In this document: in pieces, positions 24,763 through 33,465 of the stretch
How positions within the stretch are numbered: the first letter of the stretch is position 1
How the letters are laid out: each line of letters starts with the position of its first letter
Assembly: GCA_964351995.1 (NCBI GenBank)
Contig: CAYGQE010000001.1
Span: forward strand, 1-64,000
Direction of reading: 5' to 3'
Length of the DNA: 64,000 nucleotides
DNA from: SZUA-35 sp964351995
Lineage (GTDB): Bacteria > Actinomycetota > Acidimicrobiia > Acidimicrobiales > SZUA-35
Translations under genes and position numbers: made by a program
Notes under the pieces: model-generated
Told to the model about the DNA's origin: nothing
What the model saw: only the letters and a program-made list of their open reading frames with translations
The model's database searches: none

Positions 24763-25692
24763 GTGAACTCAGCACCTGATCTTCCCACCATTGGCTTCGT
24801 CGGCCTCGGCAACATGGGCGGACCCATGGCTCGCCGCCTGGCGGCCGCAGGGCACGAGGTCATCTGTTTCGATCTCAACGCCGATGCAATTGCCGAAACG
24901 GTCACTGCTGGCGCCCGTGCCGCAAGCTCCGCCGCTGCGTGCGCTTCGGCTGCCGAACTGTTCTTGACCTCGCTCCCCCGGCCCGACCACGTCGAAGCAG
25001 TCATGGGCGGGCCAGAAGGTGCTCTCGCTGCGTTGCAGCCGGGCTCGATCTGGGTTGATCTCACCACGAACCGCAAAGAACTCGTGCAGGCCTTCGCAGC
25101 GGCAGCGCCAGACGGGGTCACCGTTGTCGACTCGCCCGTCACCGGCGCGGTTGACGGTGCCAGGAACGGAAAACTCACCCTCTTTGCGGGCGGTGACGAC
25201 GCTTCGCTTGATCGGGTCGTCCCCGTGCTCGAGAACCTCGGCCTGGTCATCCGTTGCGGTCCACTTGGCACTGGCAACGTGGTGAAGTTGGTCACCAACC
25301 AGCTGTGGTTCGTCGCTGCAGCAGCGATTGGAGAGGGTTTCGCGACCGGTCTCGCGAACGGCGTCGACCTCGACACCTTGTGGTTCGCCATCAAGGAGAG
25401 CGTTGGCGACAGCTTCGTTGCCCGGCATGACGCACCGTCGATCTTTGCCGGCCACTACGACCCCTCGTTCAGCCTCGATCTCTGCCTGAAGGACCTCGGT
25501 CTCATTCAGGAACTCAACAGACCAATCGATGCCAGCTTCCCCATGACCGACGCAGCCCAAGCGACGTTCCAAAAGGCAGCGGATCGCTACGGCAGCGACG
25601 TCGGCGAGTTGCACGTGGCAAAACAGATCGAGGACGACGCCCAATTGTCGTTCCGGCTCGACGGCGACTGGACCCCGCCCTGGGAGCAGTAG
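24763..25692 (+). CDS. 3-hydroxyisobutyrate dehydrogenase-family oxidoreductase
   Basis: A 309-aa NAD(P)-dependent beta-hydroxyacid dehydrogenase, a paralogue of the gene at 20194. GFVGLGNMGGPMARRL is the nucleotide-binding start, DSPVTGAVDGA the substrate motif and NVVKLVTNQLW holds the catalytic Lys. The start at GTG 24763 follows from the promoter box. Substrates of this family are small 3-hydroxy acids such as 3-hydroxyisobutyrate or tartronate semialdehyde; the neighbours do not decide between them. Confidence 0.85.
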   Translation: MNSAPDLPTIGFVGLGNMGGPMARRLAAAGHEVICFDLNADAIAETVTAGARAASSAAACASAAELFLTSLPRPDHVEAVMGGPEGALAALQPGSIWVDLTTNRKELVQAFAAAAPDGVTVVDSPVTGAVDGARNGKLTLFAGGDDASLDRVVPVLENLGLVIRCGPLGTGNVVKLVTNQLWFVAAAAIGEGFATGLANGVDLDTLWFAIKESVGDSFVARHDAPSIFAGHYDPSFSLDLCLKDLGLIQELNRPIDASFPMTDAAQATFQKAADRYGSDVGELHVAKQIEDDAQLSFRLDGDWTPPWEQ

Positions 25693-25821
25693 GCAGCCTC
25701 CCCGACCGGCACGGGGATGACCCCGATGCCTCCGTTGGTCGCTGTGAGAGAATGTCCTTCGGTCCCGGCAAGAACCGTCCGATGAAGACGGGGACCAATC
25801 GCGACCTGGAGGGGTTCCACA

Positions 25822-26445
25822 ATGAAGATCTACGTACCGACCATCACCGCACGACGTCTTGGTGTGACCGGCGCCGGGCTGGTGTTCGCTCTGAGCATGA
25901 CCGGCTGCGGCGCCCTTGCCGAGGAAGCCATCGAGCAAGCCATCGAAGCCGACAGCGGCGAAAGCGTTGAGATCGACTTCGACGGTGACGACGGCACACT
26001 CACCATCGAGGGCGAGAACGGCGAAGAATTCTCGATCGACGTCGACGAAGACGGCGACGGCGGCTCGGTCATGTCGAGCACCGACGAGGACGGCAACACC
26101 TTCGAGATGGTTACGGGCGAGGGCCTCCCCGACAACTGGCCGACCGAACTTCCCGTTCCTCCGGGAACCATTGTCAGCTCGACCATGATGAGCGAGAACG
26201 ATGATCGAATCCTGACCCTCGTGACAGAGGTCGACGACGCCGCCACCGCTCACGACGAGTACGTCGACCAGCTGACCAGCAACGGATTCACGACTGGCAG
26301 CACGTCGTCGTTCGAGAGCGACAGCCAAACCTCGAAGTTCACCGAGGTCAGCAGCGCTGACTGGAACGGCATGATCAGCAGCGGCACCGACAGCGCCGAT
26401 GGCCCGCAGCAACTCGTTGTCAACTTCCAGAGCGTCACCGAATAG
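25822..26445 (+). CDS. Acidic lipoprotein of unknown function
   Basis: A 207-aa protein with a GGAGGGG ribosome site 7 nt upstream. Residues 1-28 form a lipoprotein signal ending in the MTGCG lipobox. The mature part begins with a very acidic, Asp/Glu/Gly-rich stretch (about 35-85) followed by a more ordered region (LPDNWPTELPVPPGTIVSSTM...). The phrase 'W P.. lPvP.g..i' recurs in small actinobacterial lipoproteins of unknown role. The acidic region could bind calcium. It ends 6 bp from the convergent fusion gene. Confidence 0.75.
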   Translation: MKIYVPTITARRLGVTGAGLVFALSMTGCGALAEEAIEQAIEADSGESVEIDFDGDDGTLTIEGENGEEFSIDVDEDGDGGSVMSSTDEDGNTFEMVTGEGLPDNWPTELPVPPGTIVSSTMMSENDDRILTLVTEVDDAATAHDEYVDQLTSNGFTTGSTSSFESDSQTSKFTEVSSADWNGMISSGTDSADGPQQLVVNFQSVTE

Positions 26446-26451
26446 CTGCCC

Positions 26452-28425
26452 TCACCAGTGACGGAGGTCGACCGGCCAACGGTCGATGATCTTGTCGCCA
26501 TCGACCAGCCACATGTCTTGATGACGAGCAACCGTTGGATCGACATGGGCTGGTTGCAGTCGAATCAGATCGCCCACCGACCACGCTCCGGGCTCGTTGG
26601 CCTGCATCGTGATGTGCTCGTCTGAGCAGAACATCACCTTGCCGTGGGCCCACGACGGATTCCCGTGGTCCATGCCCTGGGCCTTGAGGCCGGCATCGGC
26701 GATCACCCAGCCGTCCGGGTGGATGGCGATGACCGTGGCCAGGATTTCCAGCGCCACCGAGAACGGCAGATCGAGGCTGTCGTACTGGGTGTCCATCAGG
26801 CAATAGCTCCCAGCCTGGATCTCGGTGCACCACGTGTTGGTGTCGAAGGTGCCCGTACCTCCGCCGGAGATGATGTCGCCGCCGACCACGTCAGCTGCTT
26901 TCAACAACTCGGCCATGGATGCCTCGACCTTGTCAATGCGCTTCGAGCGGTCCTCGATCATCATCAGATGACCCTCGTAACCCATGACGCCCCGCACATC
27001 GAGGCCAGCCTTCCTTGCTCGCTCCGCAAGCCGGCCGGCATCATCGGGACGACACCCGCACCGGGGCAAGCCGACATTCACGTCGATCAGCACCGAGCGG
27101 ATCCCACCGATGATCGCCGCGTCGAGGGTGGCATCGCTGTCGACGGCAACAGTGATCTGGGCCTGGTCAGCAAGCGCTCCGAGACGGGCGGTGTCGAGAG
27201 TTTCGTTGGCCAGGAGCAGGTCAGACGTGAGCCCGGCAGCGACCAGTCCCTCGATCTCTCGAGGCGTTGCGGCACAGAAAGCCGTGTGGCGATCGGCGGC
27301 CAACCGCTTGGCCAACTCCGTCGACTTGAAGGCCTTCACATGGGGCCGCAACTGCACGCCGGGTCGGACCGAATCCATCGCCGCACAGTTCGCTTCGAAG
27401 ATCGACGACTCGACCACGAGGGCCGGCGTGGGTAGATCTTCGATCGAGCCTGGTTCGCCAGGAAGCCGGCGCTGCCGACGCAGAACCGGCGGAAGCTTGC
27501 CTGTCGTCAGCGCCTCGTGGACCGTCAACGCAATGGTGGGGTCGTTCAAGTAGCCCTCGACCTTGTGGTGGTTGATGGTCTCGTTGTCGACCGTTCCGTG
27601 ATTCAGGATCGGTGGCGTGACAGCGAAGTGTCGATGGTCAAGCGGGTAAAGCGCCACGACGTCACGGGTGTCATAAGCATTGAGCCAGTGGTCGACGGTC
27701 GGCGGATGCAGCATGGGACTGACGGCCTTGCGGATGGCCGTCACGCCGAGCGGTGATCCAATCGTGACGAAGGCGGCGATCTCATAGTCGTGCGCCAGGC
27801 CACCGTGGGCCAGCAGGTTGTAAGCGATCACTGAGCCCAGGGAATGGGCGATCACGACAATGGTGTCGTCCGGTTCGCATTCGTTGAAGGCGGCTGCGAC
27901 CACACCGTTGATCTCGTCCTGGATGAGCTCGTTCCTCAGATACTGAGCGACATCGTTCGTGGCGTAGGCCACGCTGGCACCACTGGCACCCGGGATGAAA
28001 CGATCGAGAATCGACAGCCCGGTGTGCACCCACTCCCAGGTGAGGGCACCACCACCCTTGGCATCTTCGATCGCAGCTTCATCGACCACCTCGGGGTCGA
28101 TCTCGGCATCGATGGCTTCGGCGGAAACGCCAGAAGCATCGAGCACCTCGCCAAGCACCTTGCGCCCGAACTCCGCCGATCCACCGGCTTCCTCGACAAC
28201 CTCGTCACCGAATACCGCATCAGCCTCTTCGAGTGACTCCTCCCGCGTCAGTTCGTGGAGGGCATCGCCGAAGAACGGAAAGATGATGTCGGCTTCATCG
28301 ACTGGGTGATCGAGTCCCAGTCGATCGAAGCCGGCAATCAACGCCTCGAGCCAATGCCGCTTCAGCTCAACTGGGTCTTTCCCCTGCTGGTTTCGGCCGT
28401 GGATGAAGATCAGTTTCGTAGCCAC
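26452..28425 (-). CDS. Fusion: alpha/beta hydrolase plus PLP alanine racemase/D-threonine aldolase-like domain
   Basis: A 657-aa protein from GTG 28425. Residues 1 to about 310 form a lipase-like alpha/beta hydrolase (KLIFIHGRNQQGKDP start, nucleophile in IAHSLGSVIA near residue 195, later His in NHHKVEGY). From about 325, SIEDLPTPALVVESSIFEANCAAM opens a complete D-threonine aldolase/D-serine dehydratase-type barrel with the PLP lysine region LRPHVKAFK and the metal-binding C-terminal HITMQANEPG...RLQPAHVDPT. No start codon exists at the junction. PLP proteins of this family are normally stand-alone, so this is either a true fusion or two genes joined by an indel. Confidence 0.78.
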   Translation of the reverse strand: MATKLIFIHGRNQQGKDPVELKRHWLEALIAGFDRLGLDHPVDEADIIFPFFGDALHELTREESLEEADAVFGDEVVEEAGGSAEFGRKVLGEVLDASGVSAEAIDAEIDPEVVDEAAIEDAKGGGALTWEWVHTGLSILDRFIPGASGASVAYATNDVAQYLRNELIQDEINGVVAAAFNECEPDDTIVVIAHSLGSVIAYNLLAHGGLAHDYEIAAFVTIGSPLGVTAIRKAVSPMLHPPTVDHWLNAYDTRDVVALYPLDHRHFAVTPPILNHGTVDNETINHHKVEGYLNDPTIALTVHEALTTGKLPPVLRRQRRLPGEPGSIEDLPTPALVVESSIFEANCAAMDSVRPGVQLRPHVKAFKSTELAKRLAADRHTAFCAATPREIEGLVAAGLTSDLLLANETLDTARLGALADQAQITVAVDSDATLDAAIIGGIRSVLIDVNVGLPRCGCRPDDAGRLAERARKAGLDVRGVMGYEGHLMMIEDRSKRIDKVEASMAELLKAADVVGGDIISGGGTGTFDTNTWCTEIQAGSYCLMDTQYDSLDLPFSVALEILATVIAIHPDGWVIADAGLKAQGMDHGNPSWAHGKVMFCSDEHITMQANEPGAWSVGDLIRLQPAHVDPTVARHQDMWLVDGDKIIDRWPVDLRHW

Positions 28426-28459
28426 GGCGCACAGTGTTGCACCGAGACGGCCCCGTGGG

Positions 28460-29995
28460 TCAGTGGCCGGCAGAAACCTTGCCCGTGGTGCGGGCATGCA
28501 GATCGAAGGCGTGGCGATTCAGGCCAACGAGGTGGGCCTCGATGTCCAAGTCAGCGAACTTGGCCACGACCTGATCGAGCGCAGCCACCGCTGACGTGTC
28601 CCAGATGCGGGCATCCGAACAGTCGATCTCGACCCGCTTGACCTTCACGTTGTGATAGTCGAATGAGCAAACCAGATCGTTGGTCGAGGCAAAGAACAAC
28701 TCGCCGGTCACGGCGTAGAGACGCTCGTGGTTGTCGGGGTCGACCACGCTGGTGACCTTGACGACTTCGGAGATGTTGCGAGCGAACGCAACGGCGGAGA
28801 GCACCACACCGGCGGCAACGCCGTAGGCGAGGTTGTGGGTGAAGACAACGACCGCGACCGTGACGACCATGATGATCGTCTCGGGCTTTGGCGTGTGCTG
28901 AAGGGTAGGAAGCTTGATGCTGTTCCAATTGAACGTGCCGATCGACACCATGATCATCACGGCCACGAGGGCAGCCATCGGGATCTGGGCGACGAGATCG
29001 CCGAGCACGAGAATCAAGATCAACAAGAAGACACCAGAGGCCAGTGTCGACAGCCGAGTACGACCACCGGAGCGGTAGTTGATCATCGATTGCCCGATCA
29101 TGGCGCAACCGGCCATACCGCCGAGGAAACCGGTGGCGACGTTGGCCACACCCTGACCGCGGGACTCGCGGTTCTTGTCAGACGGTGTGTCGGTGAGGTC
29201 ATCGAGCAACTGGGCGGTGAGAAGGGACTCGAGCAGGCCAACGAAGGCCAGCGTGATCGAGAACGGCAGGATGATCTGCAGCGTCTCGAGCGTGAACGGC
29301 ACGTCGGGAAGGCTCAGGAATGGAAGCGCTGAGGGCAGTTCGCCCATGTCGCCGACGGTCGGGAGGTTGAGATCCCAGTACATGGCGGCAGCGGCAAGAA
29401 CAACGATCGCCACCAGCGGCGATGGCACCGACTTGGTGAGGCGAGGAAGGCCGTAGATCACGCCGAGGCCGAGAGCGATGAACACGAGGTTCAAAGGGAG
29501 CTGGTTCGAGGCGTCATCGCTGTCAGAAAGCACGATGTGCGGGATCTGGGCGAGGAAGATGAGGATGGCAAGGGCATTCACGAAGCCGACCATCACGGTT
29601 CGAGGAACGAACCGCATGAGTTCGCCGATGCCCAGATAACCGAGCCCGACCTGGAGTGCGCCGGCCAAGATCGTGGCGGCAAAGAGGTAGGCAACGCCAT
29701 GCTCGGCGACCAAGTCGACCAGAACGAGCGCCATGGCGCCGGTGGCGGCCGAGATCATGCCGGAACGGCCGCCGGCGATCGAGATGATGATGGCGATCGA
29801 GAACGAGGCGTAGAGCCCGACTTTCGGATCGACCCCGGCGATGATCGAGAACGAGATGGCCTCGGGGATGAGAGCGAGAGCAACAACGAGGCCAGACAGC
29901 AGATCGGTCCGAGGGTTCGACAGCCACTCGGCCTTCATGCGTTCAGCAAAGGATGGCTCAGCACCCACGGGCGCCGGTGTGGAGGTGGAAGTCAT
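28460..29995 (-). CDS. SulP-family anion transporter with STAS domain
   Basis: A 511-aa permease. About 10-12 membrane helices cover residues 30-410 (SGLVVALALIPEAISFSIIAGVDPKVGLYASF is the family signature region, quoted for orientation), with GMAGCAMIGQSMIN in the core. A C-terminal STAS domain follows (about 430-505; VKRVEIDCSDARIWDTSAVAALDQ). Members import sulfate, bicarbonate or dicarboxylates with sodium or protons; the substrate is not clear. Start at ATG 29995. The 200 bp upstream hold no gene, and I see only A/T-rich runs (TTTTTTCACACACA) that may be promoter DNA. Confidence 0.88.
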   Translation of the reverse strand: MTSTSTPAPVGAEPSFAERMKAEWLSNPRTDLLSGLVVALALIPEAISFSIIAGVDPKVGLYASFSIAIIISIAGGRSGMISAATGAMALVLVDLVAEHGVAYLFAATILAGALQVGLGYLGIGELMRFVPRTVMVGFVNALAILIFLAQIPHIVLSDSDDASNQLPLNLVFIALGLGVIYGLPRLTKSVPSPLVAIVVLAAAAMYWDLNLPTVGDMGELPSALPFLSLPDVPFTLETLQIILPFSITLAFVGLLESLLTAQLLDDLTDTPSDKNRESRGQGVANVATGFLGGMAGCAMIGQSMINYRSGGRTRLSTLASGVFLLILILVLGDLVAQIPMAALVAVMIMVSIGTFNWNSIKLPTLQHTPKPETIIMVVTVAVVVFTHNLAYGVAAGVVLSAVAFARNISEVVKVTSVVDPDNHERLYAVTGELFFASTNDLVCSFDYHNVKVKRVEIDCSDARIWDTSAVAALDQVVAKFADLDIEAHLVGLNRHAFDLHARTTGKVSAGH

Positions 29996-30206
29996 GGGTC
30001 CTTGCGAGGTTGCGAACGGGGGCGAAGACAAAAAGCCGCGTCGTTGCTATCTACTCATCGGCGCCGAAGGCGACGCTATGAGCATTTCGGACTATGTGCG
30101 ACGAGGTCTTTTTTCACACACAGACAGCCCGAGGGTCGACGCGACCGCAGTGTCACACCCCGCGAGGAAGATGAAGAGAGGTTCCCCACCGAGATCGGAG
30201 ACAGTC

Positions 30207-30518
30207 ATGGCACAGTTCGCCATTCAGCTCAGCAAGGGTGAGACGATCACCATCAGCGAAGCCGATACCTACCAATTCGAAGGCCCACTCACCACGTTCT
30301 TCTCGACCGGTTCCGGCCGCCAGGTCATCGACTCCTGGAGTACCAGGGTGGCCTCCTACCGCACCGCCGACATCGTTTCGATCGAGCGATTCGATCTCGT
30401 GCTCCCACTGGAAAGCGGCCATACCGAGCACTCAGCGTCAGCCAGCGAGACCGTCCCGACGCCTGATCCCATCCTCGCTCGACAGGAGCTCGACATCCGC
30501 GGGCTTGTTGCGGCCTAA
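30207..30518 (+). CDS. Small hypothetical protein, 103 aa
   Basis: The ATG at 30207 has CGGAG about 7 nt upstream. The protein is soluble and mixed alpha/beta (MAQFAIQLSKGETITISEADTYQFEGPLTTFF...), with the phrase SYRTADIVSIER typical of a small beta-barrel that ends in a helix. I recognise no family. It is divergent from the SulP gene and ends 21 bp from the convergent TIGR03086-type gene. Confidence 0.6.
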   Translation: MAQFAIQLSKGETITISEADTYQFEGPLTTFFSTGSGRQVIDSWSTRVASYRTADIVSIERFDLVLPLESGHTEHSASASETVPTPDPILARQELDIRGLVAA

Positions 30519-30539
30519 GGGCCGACTCGGTAGAGAGCG

Positions 30540-31070
30540 TCAGGGTTGGCGGCCGGTGAAGGCGATGAACTGATCCTGCTCGCTGGCGTCAGGGGCGATC
30601 TCGATCTTGTCACCGAACACGCCGCGACCTCGGAGCATGGCGTCCATGGGCTTGATCTGCTCGAAGGCGTGGGTCACCGCTGCCGCCGGCAGGACGTCGT
30701 TGTGACCAATCGTTCGGGACAAGTCCCAGGTGTGCACGAGAAGATCGAGGGTGGGAATTCCCATGGCCTCAGCCACCGGACGCTTGCCGAAGGGGGTGTC
30801 GACTTCGATCTGGAGACCACCGTCGGCCGACATCGCGTCGACCATGGCCTGACGAAAGTCGCTCCACGCCGAGGCAGCATCGCCGTCGGTCACCTCCACG
30901 CCGAGTTGCGCACCCACACCGTGCTGCACGGACACCGTGTGCTCGATGAGTTCGTTGCAGTTCCACTCGTCACAGGGCGATCGTGTCTCGCCGTGCTCGG
31001 CGGTCACCGCTTCGAGTCGCTGACCAAACGCTTCGGCAACTTCATTCCAGGACGCAATTATTGGATGCAT
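30540..31070 (-). CDS. TIGR03086-type metal-binding protein (mycothiol maleylpyruvate isomerase N-terminal fold)
   Basis: A 176-aa DinB-like four-helix protein of a family almost confined to actinobacteria. The typical start W..V...F..RL..V, the block CDEWNCNELIEHTVSVQHG and the His/Asp phrase LLVHTWDLSRTIG supply the metal-binding residues. Many relatives are mycothiol-dependent transferases, so a thiol-linked detoxification role is possible. It stands alone between two convergent/divergent neighbours. Confidence 0.82.
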   Translation of the reverse strand: MHPIIASWNEVAEAFGQRLEAVTAEHGETRSPCDEWNCNELIEHTVSVQHGVGAQLGVEVTDGDAASAWSDFRQAMVDAMSADGGLQIEVDTPFGKRPVAEAMGIPTLDLLVHTWDLSRTIGHNDVLPAAAVTHAFEQIKPMDAMLRGRGVFGDKIEIAPDASEQDQFIAFTGRQP

Positions 31071-31162
31071 TGACGCTCACTCTCGTTGCAGTCGACCCGT
31101 GCGGTGTCGAGCGGAAACGTGATGGTAACAAACGCTCCAGACCACCGTCAGAGACGATGATC

Positions 31163-31168
31163 TAGAGT
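31163..31168 (+). promoter_or_regulatory. -10 box for a leaderless transcript (TAGAGT)
   Basis: TAGAGT is followed by 6 nt (CGCTCC) and the ATG at 31175. Confidence 0.5.
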
Positions 31169-31174
31169 CGCTCC

Positions 31175-31906
31175 ATGGACATCGACGAAGCAGGCTCGGT
31201 CGTCGTGACCGGAGCAGCTCGCGGCATCGGTGAGACGATCGCGCGTCGATTTGCTGGTGGGGATCGACCATTACTCCTCATCGACCGGGACCCATCCGTC
31301 GCAGCGCTGGCCGACGAACTCGGAGCGCGAGCACTCGTCGTCGACGTGACCGACAGCGCCACGCTGCGCACAACCCTGACACCAGAGATCGAGCGCCGCA
31401 CGCCGTGGCTGCTCGTCAACAACCATGGCGTTTTCGACAAGACCCCGATTCTCGAGATCGATCTCGATCGATGGGATCAGGTGCAAGACATCAACGTTCG
31501 CTCGATGGTCGCGCTCATACAGCTCGTCGCGCCAGCGATGATCGCCGGCGGGCGCGGCGGCCGAATCGTGAACATGGCCTCGATGGCAGCCAAGCTCGGA
31601 ACCCCCGGCGAAGCCGCCTACAGCGCGTCGAAAGCTGGCGTGGTTGCCCTCTCGCGCATTGCGGCAATGGAGTTCGGGGCTCACGAGATCACGGTCAACG
31701 CCATCTGCCCCGGGTACGTCTTGACCGACATGGGGGCGGCGACCCGGTCCGAATCGCAAGTCGCCGAGTGGTCGGCCATGAGCCCTCTCGGACGACTCGC
31801 CTGCCCAGACGATGTGGCCGAGTTGACAATGTTCCTTAGCAGTGAGGGTGCTGGCTATCTCACCGGCGAAGCATTGAACGTGACCGGCGGGATGTGCACC
31901 TGGTGA
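31175..31906 (+). CDS. Short-chain dehydrogenase/reductase
   Basis: A 243-aa classical SDR. The cofactor motif TGAARGIGE is at residues 12-20, NNHGV replaces the usual NNAG, the catalytic Ser is in VNMASMAAK and Tyr-Lys in YSASK, and GYVLTDM follows. The C-terminus (SEGAGYLTGEALNVTGG) is typical of 3-oxoacyl-ACP reductase-like SDRs. It is probably cotranscribed with the epoxide-hydrolase-like gene 21 bp downstream. Confidence 0.88.
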   Translation: MDIDEAGSVVVTGAARGIGETIARRFAGGDRPLLLIDRDPSVAALADELGARALVVDVTDSATLRTTLTPEIERRTPWLLVNNHGVFDKTPILEIDLDRWDQVQDINVRSMVALIQLVAPAMIAGGRGGRIVNMASMAAKLGTPGEAAYSASKAGVVALSRIAAMEFGAHEITVNAICPGYVLTDMGAATRSESQVAEWSAMSPLGRLACPDDVAELTMFLSSEGAGYLTGEALNVTGGMCTW

Positions 31907-31927
31907 TTGTCTGCAAACATCGCAGCC

Positions 31928-32950
31928 ATGACACTCCCTTCTTCGATCGATCCTTCGCTCGCTGACGCCACGTCGACCACGATCAGCCGCATCAGTCCCG
32001 ATCACGGGCCGATCGACCTCCACCTCGTCACCCTCGGTCCCACTGACGGCCAATTGCTGTTGTGCGTTCACGGCTGGCCGGAGAACTGGTACTCCTGGCG
32101 CCATCAGATGACCCACTTCGCTGCGCTCGGCTACCGCGTCGCGGCCATGGATGTCCGGGGCTACGGCCAGAGCAGCAAGCCCGAAGCCGTTGCCGCTTAC
32201 ACGATCGCCGAACTCGCCGGCGACGTCGCCGCCGTGATCGCTGAACTTTCGCCTGATGCTCCCGCCATCTTGATCGGCCACGACTGGGGTGCTCCAGTCG
32301 TTTGGAACACCGCTCGCCTTCATCCCGCAGCAGTGAAGGCCGTCGCCGGGATGAGCGTGCCGTACAGCCCGTCGACGGCCGGAAACCCGATGGAGTTGTG
32401 GGACCTGCTCTACGCCGACAAGTTCTTCTACATGCGGTATTTCCAAGAGCCCGGGGTCGCCGAGGCCGCCTTCGATGCCGACCGGGCTCGAGCCCTGCGC
32501 AAGGTGTATTTCGCGGGCAGTGGCGATTCGCCGGTCGAGCTGTGGACCGGCGATCAGCCGCGGGACATCCCGTTCCTCGACTTCTTGATCGACCCCGACC
32601 CGGCACCGCATTGGATGGATGCCGCAGAGATGACAGCCATCACCGATGTCCATGGCGACGGCCCGATGCACGGTTGGTTCAACCGGTATCGAGCCCAACA
32701 CCTCGATGGCGCGCTGATCGAACCAGTCGGCGATCCGCTGCTGGCCCAGCCGACCTGCTTCATCGCCGGCGAGAACGACATCGTGCGTCACTTCGTGCCC
32801 GGCATGGACTTGTTCGCCGATCCCGGCGCTTCGATGACCGACTATCGAGGGACGACGTTGATCGACGGGGTCGGCCACTGGGTGCAGCAGGAAGCGCCAG
32901 CAGCCACGAATGCAGCGTTGGAAGCATTCATCGCGTCGCTCGAGAACTGA
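31928..32950 (+). CDS. Epoxide hydrolase-like alpha/beta hydrolase
   Basis: A 340-aa alpha/beta hydrolase of the epoxide hydrolase/haloalkane dehalogenase branch. The oxyanion motif HGWPE, the Asp nucleophile in GHDWGAP, and the C-terminal His in GVGHWVQQEAP are clear, and the cap domain lies between about residues 150 and 260. The ATG at 31928 is used. It lies downstream of the SDR, and the pair could turn an epoxide to a diol and oxidise it, an inference from position. Confidence 0.87.
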   Translation: MTLPSSIDPSLADATSTTISRISPDHGPIDLHLVTLGPTDGQLLLCVHGWPENWYSWRHQMTHFAALGYRVAAMDVRGYGQSSKPEAVAAYTIAELAGDVAAVIAELSPDAPAILIGHDWGAPVVWNTARLHPAAVKAVAGMSVPYSPSTAGNPMELWDLLYADKFFYMRYFQEPGVAEAAFDADRARALRKVYFAGSGDSPVELWTGDQPRDIPFLDFLIDPDPAPHWMDAAEMTAITDVHGDGPMHGWFNRYRAQHLDGALIEPVGDPLLAQPTCFIAGENDIVRHFVPGMDLFADPGASMTDYRGTTLIDGVGHWVQQEAPAATNAALEAFIASLEN

Positions 32951-33040
32951 GTGATCCGATTGCTCGATCGAGAGCCGTTCGATTGACAGGCTTTCTGCGG
33001 TCGTTCCCGTGGACCGCCGTGGTTACACTCTCGGAACCTC

Positions 33041-33132
33041 GGAGAGGTGACAGAGTACGGTCGATTGTGCCTCCCTGCTAAGGAGGTGTGGGTTTACGCC
33101 CACCGTGGGTTCAAATCCCACCCTCTCCGCCA
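33041..33132 (+). tRNA. tRNA-Ser (anticodon GCU)
   Basis: The acceptor stem GGAGAGG pairs with CCTCTCC, the anticodon loop CTGCTAA is flanked by a CCTCC/GGAGG stem, a long variable arm (type II tRNA) follows, the T-arm has GGTTCAAATCC, and CCA is encoded. The GCU anticodon and long variable arm identify serine for AGC/AGU codons. Confidence 0.95.
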
Positions 33133-33155
33133 TCGTGATGTCTCAGGACATCGTG

Positions 33156-33187
33156 AACAGGCCCCGGACCTCGGTCCGGGGCCTGTT
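33156..33187 (+). terminator. Strong terminator-like hairpin after tRNA-Ser
   Basis: A perfect 15-bp G/C-rich stem (AACAGGCCCCGGACC and its complement) around TC lies 24 nt downstream of the tRNA. No U-tract follows. Confidence 0.75.
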
Positions 33188-33189
33188 GG

Positions 33190-33435
33190 GTTCTCCGATC
33201 GTTCGACGTTGCGTCAGTCAGCGCCACCAGCATCGACGCTCGGTTCGTGGTGACGATCCGACACGGCGAAACGCAGAGCGTCAGCGTCAATGAGAGCCTG
33301 GCCGACAATCTCATCGTGGACGTCGTGAACGGCGAACTCATCATTGATCTCGACTCCCGGTCGTTCAACATCGGCCGTGATCTCACAGCGAGCGTCACCG
33401 GCGCCGGTCTCGCCGAAGACGAATACGTTGGGTAG
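33190..33435 (+). pseudogene. Fragment of a DUF2807/GIN-domain (beta-helix adhesin head) gene
   Basis: The frame reads VLRSFDVASVSATSIDAR then VVTIRHGETQSVSVN..LADNLIVDVVNGELIIDL and LTASVTGAGLAEDEYVG before a stop. The 'fd.v.v...f.v.i..G..qsV.v' pattern is that of GIN/DUF2807 repeats, but no start codon precedes it and only about 80 of over 200 usual residues remain. It abuts the tRNA-Ser terminator, as if an insertion or deletion ended there. A 62-residue ORF from GTG 33247 is possible but would lack the first strands. Confidence 0.5.
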
Positions 33436-33450
33436 ATCCGCTCACTGGCC

Positions 33451-33456
33451 TAGATT
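33451..33456 (+). promoter_or_regulatory. Candidate -10 box (TAGATT) before the Rpf gene
   Basis: TAGATT is 9 nt upstream of the GTG at 33466. The spacing is longer than at the other leaderless candidates, so this is weaker. Confidence 0.35.
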
Positions 33457-33465
33457 TAGCGGCTC

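Noticed and set aside
24769..26412. 547-aa minus-strand ORF
   Set aside because: It mirrors the dehydrogenase and lipoprotein genes, which have clear motifs on the plus strand.
31271..32878. 535-aa minus-strand ORF
   Set aside because: It is the shadow of the SDR and epoxide-hydrolase-like genes.
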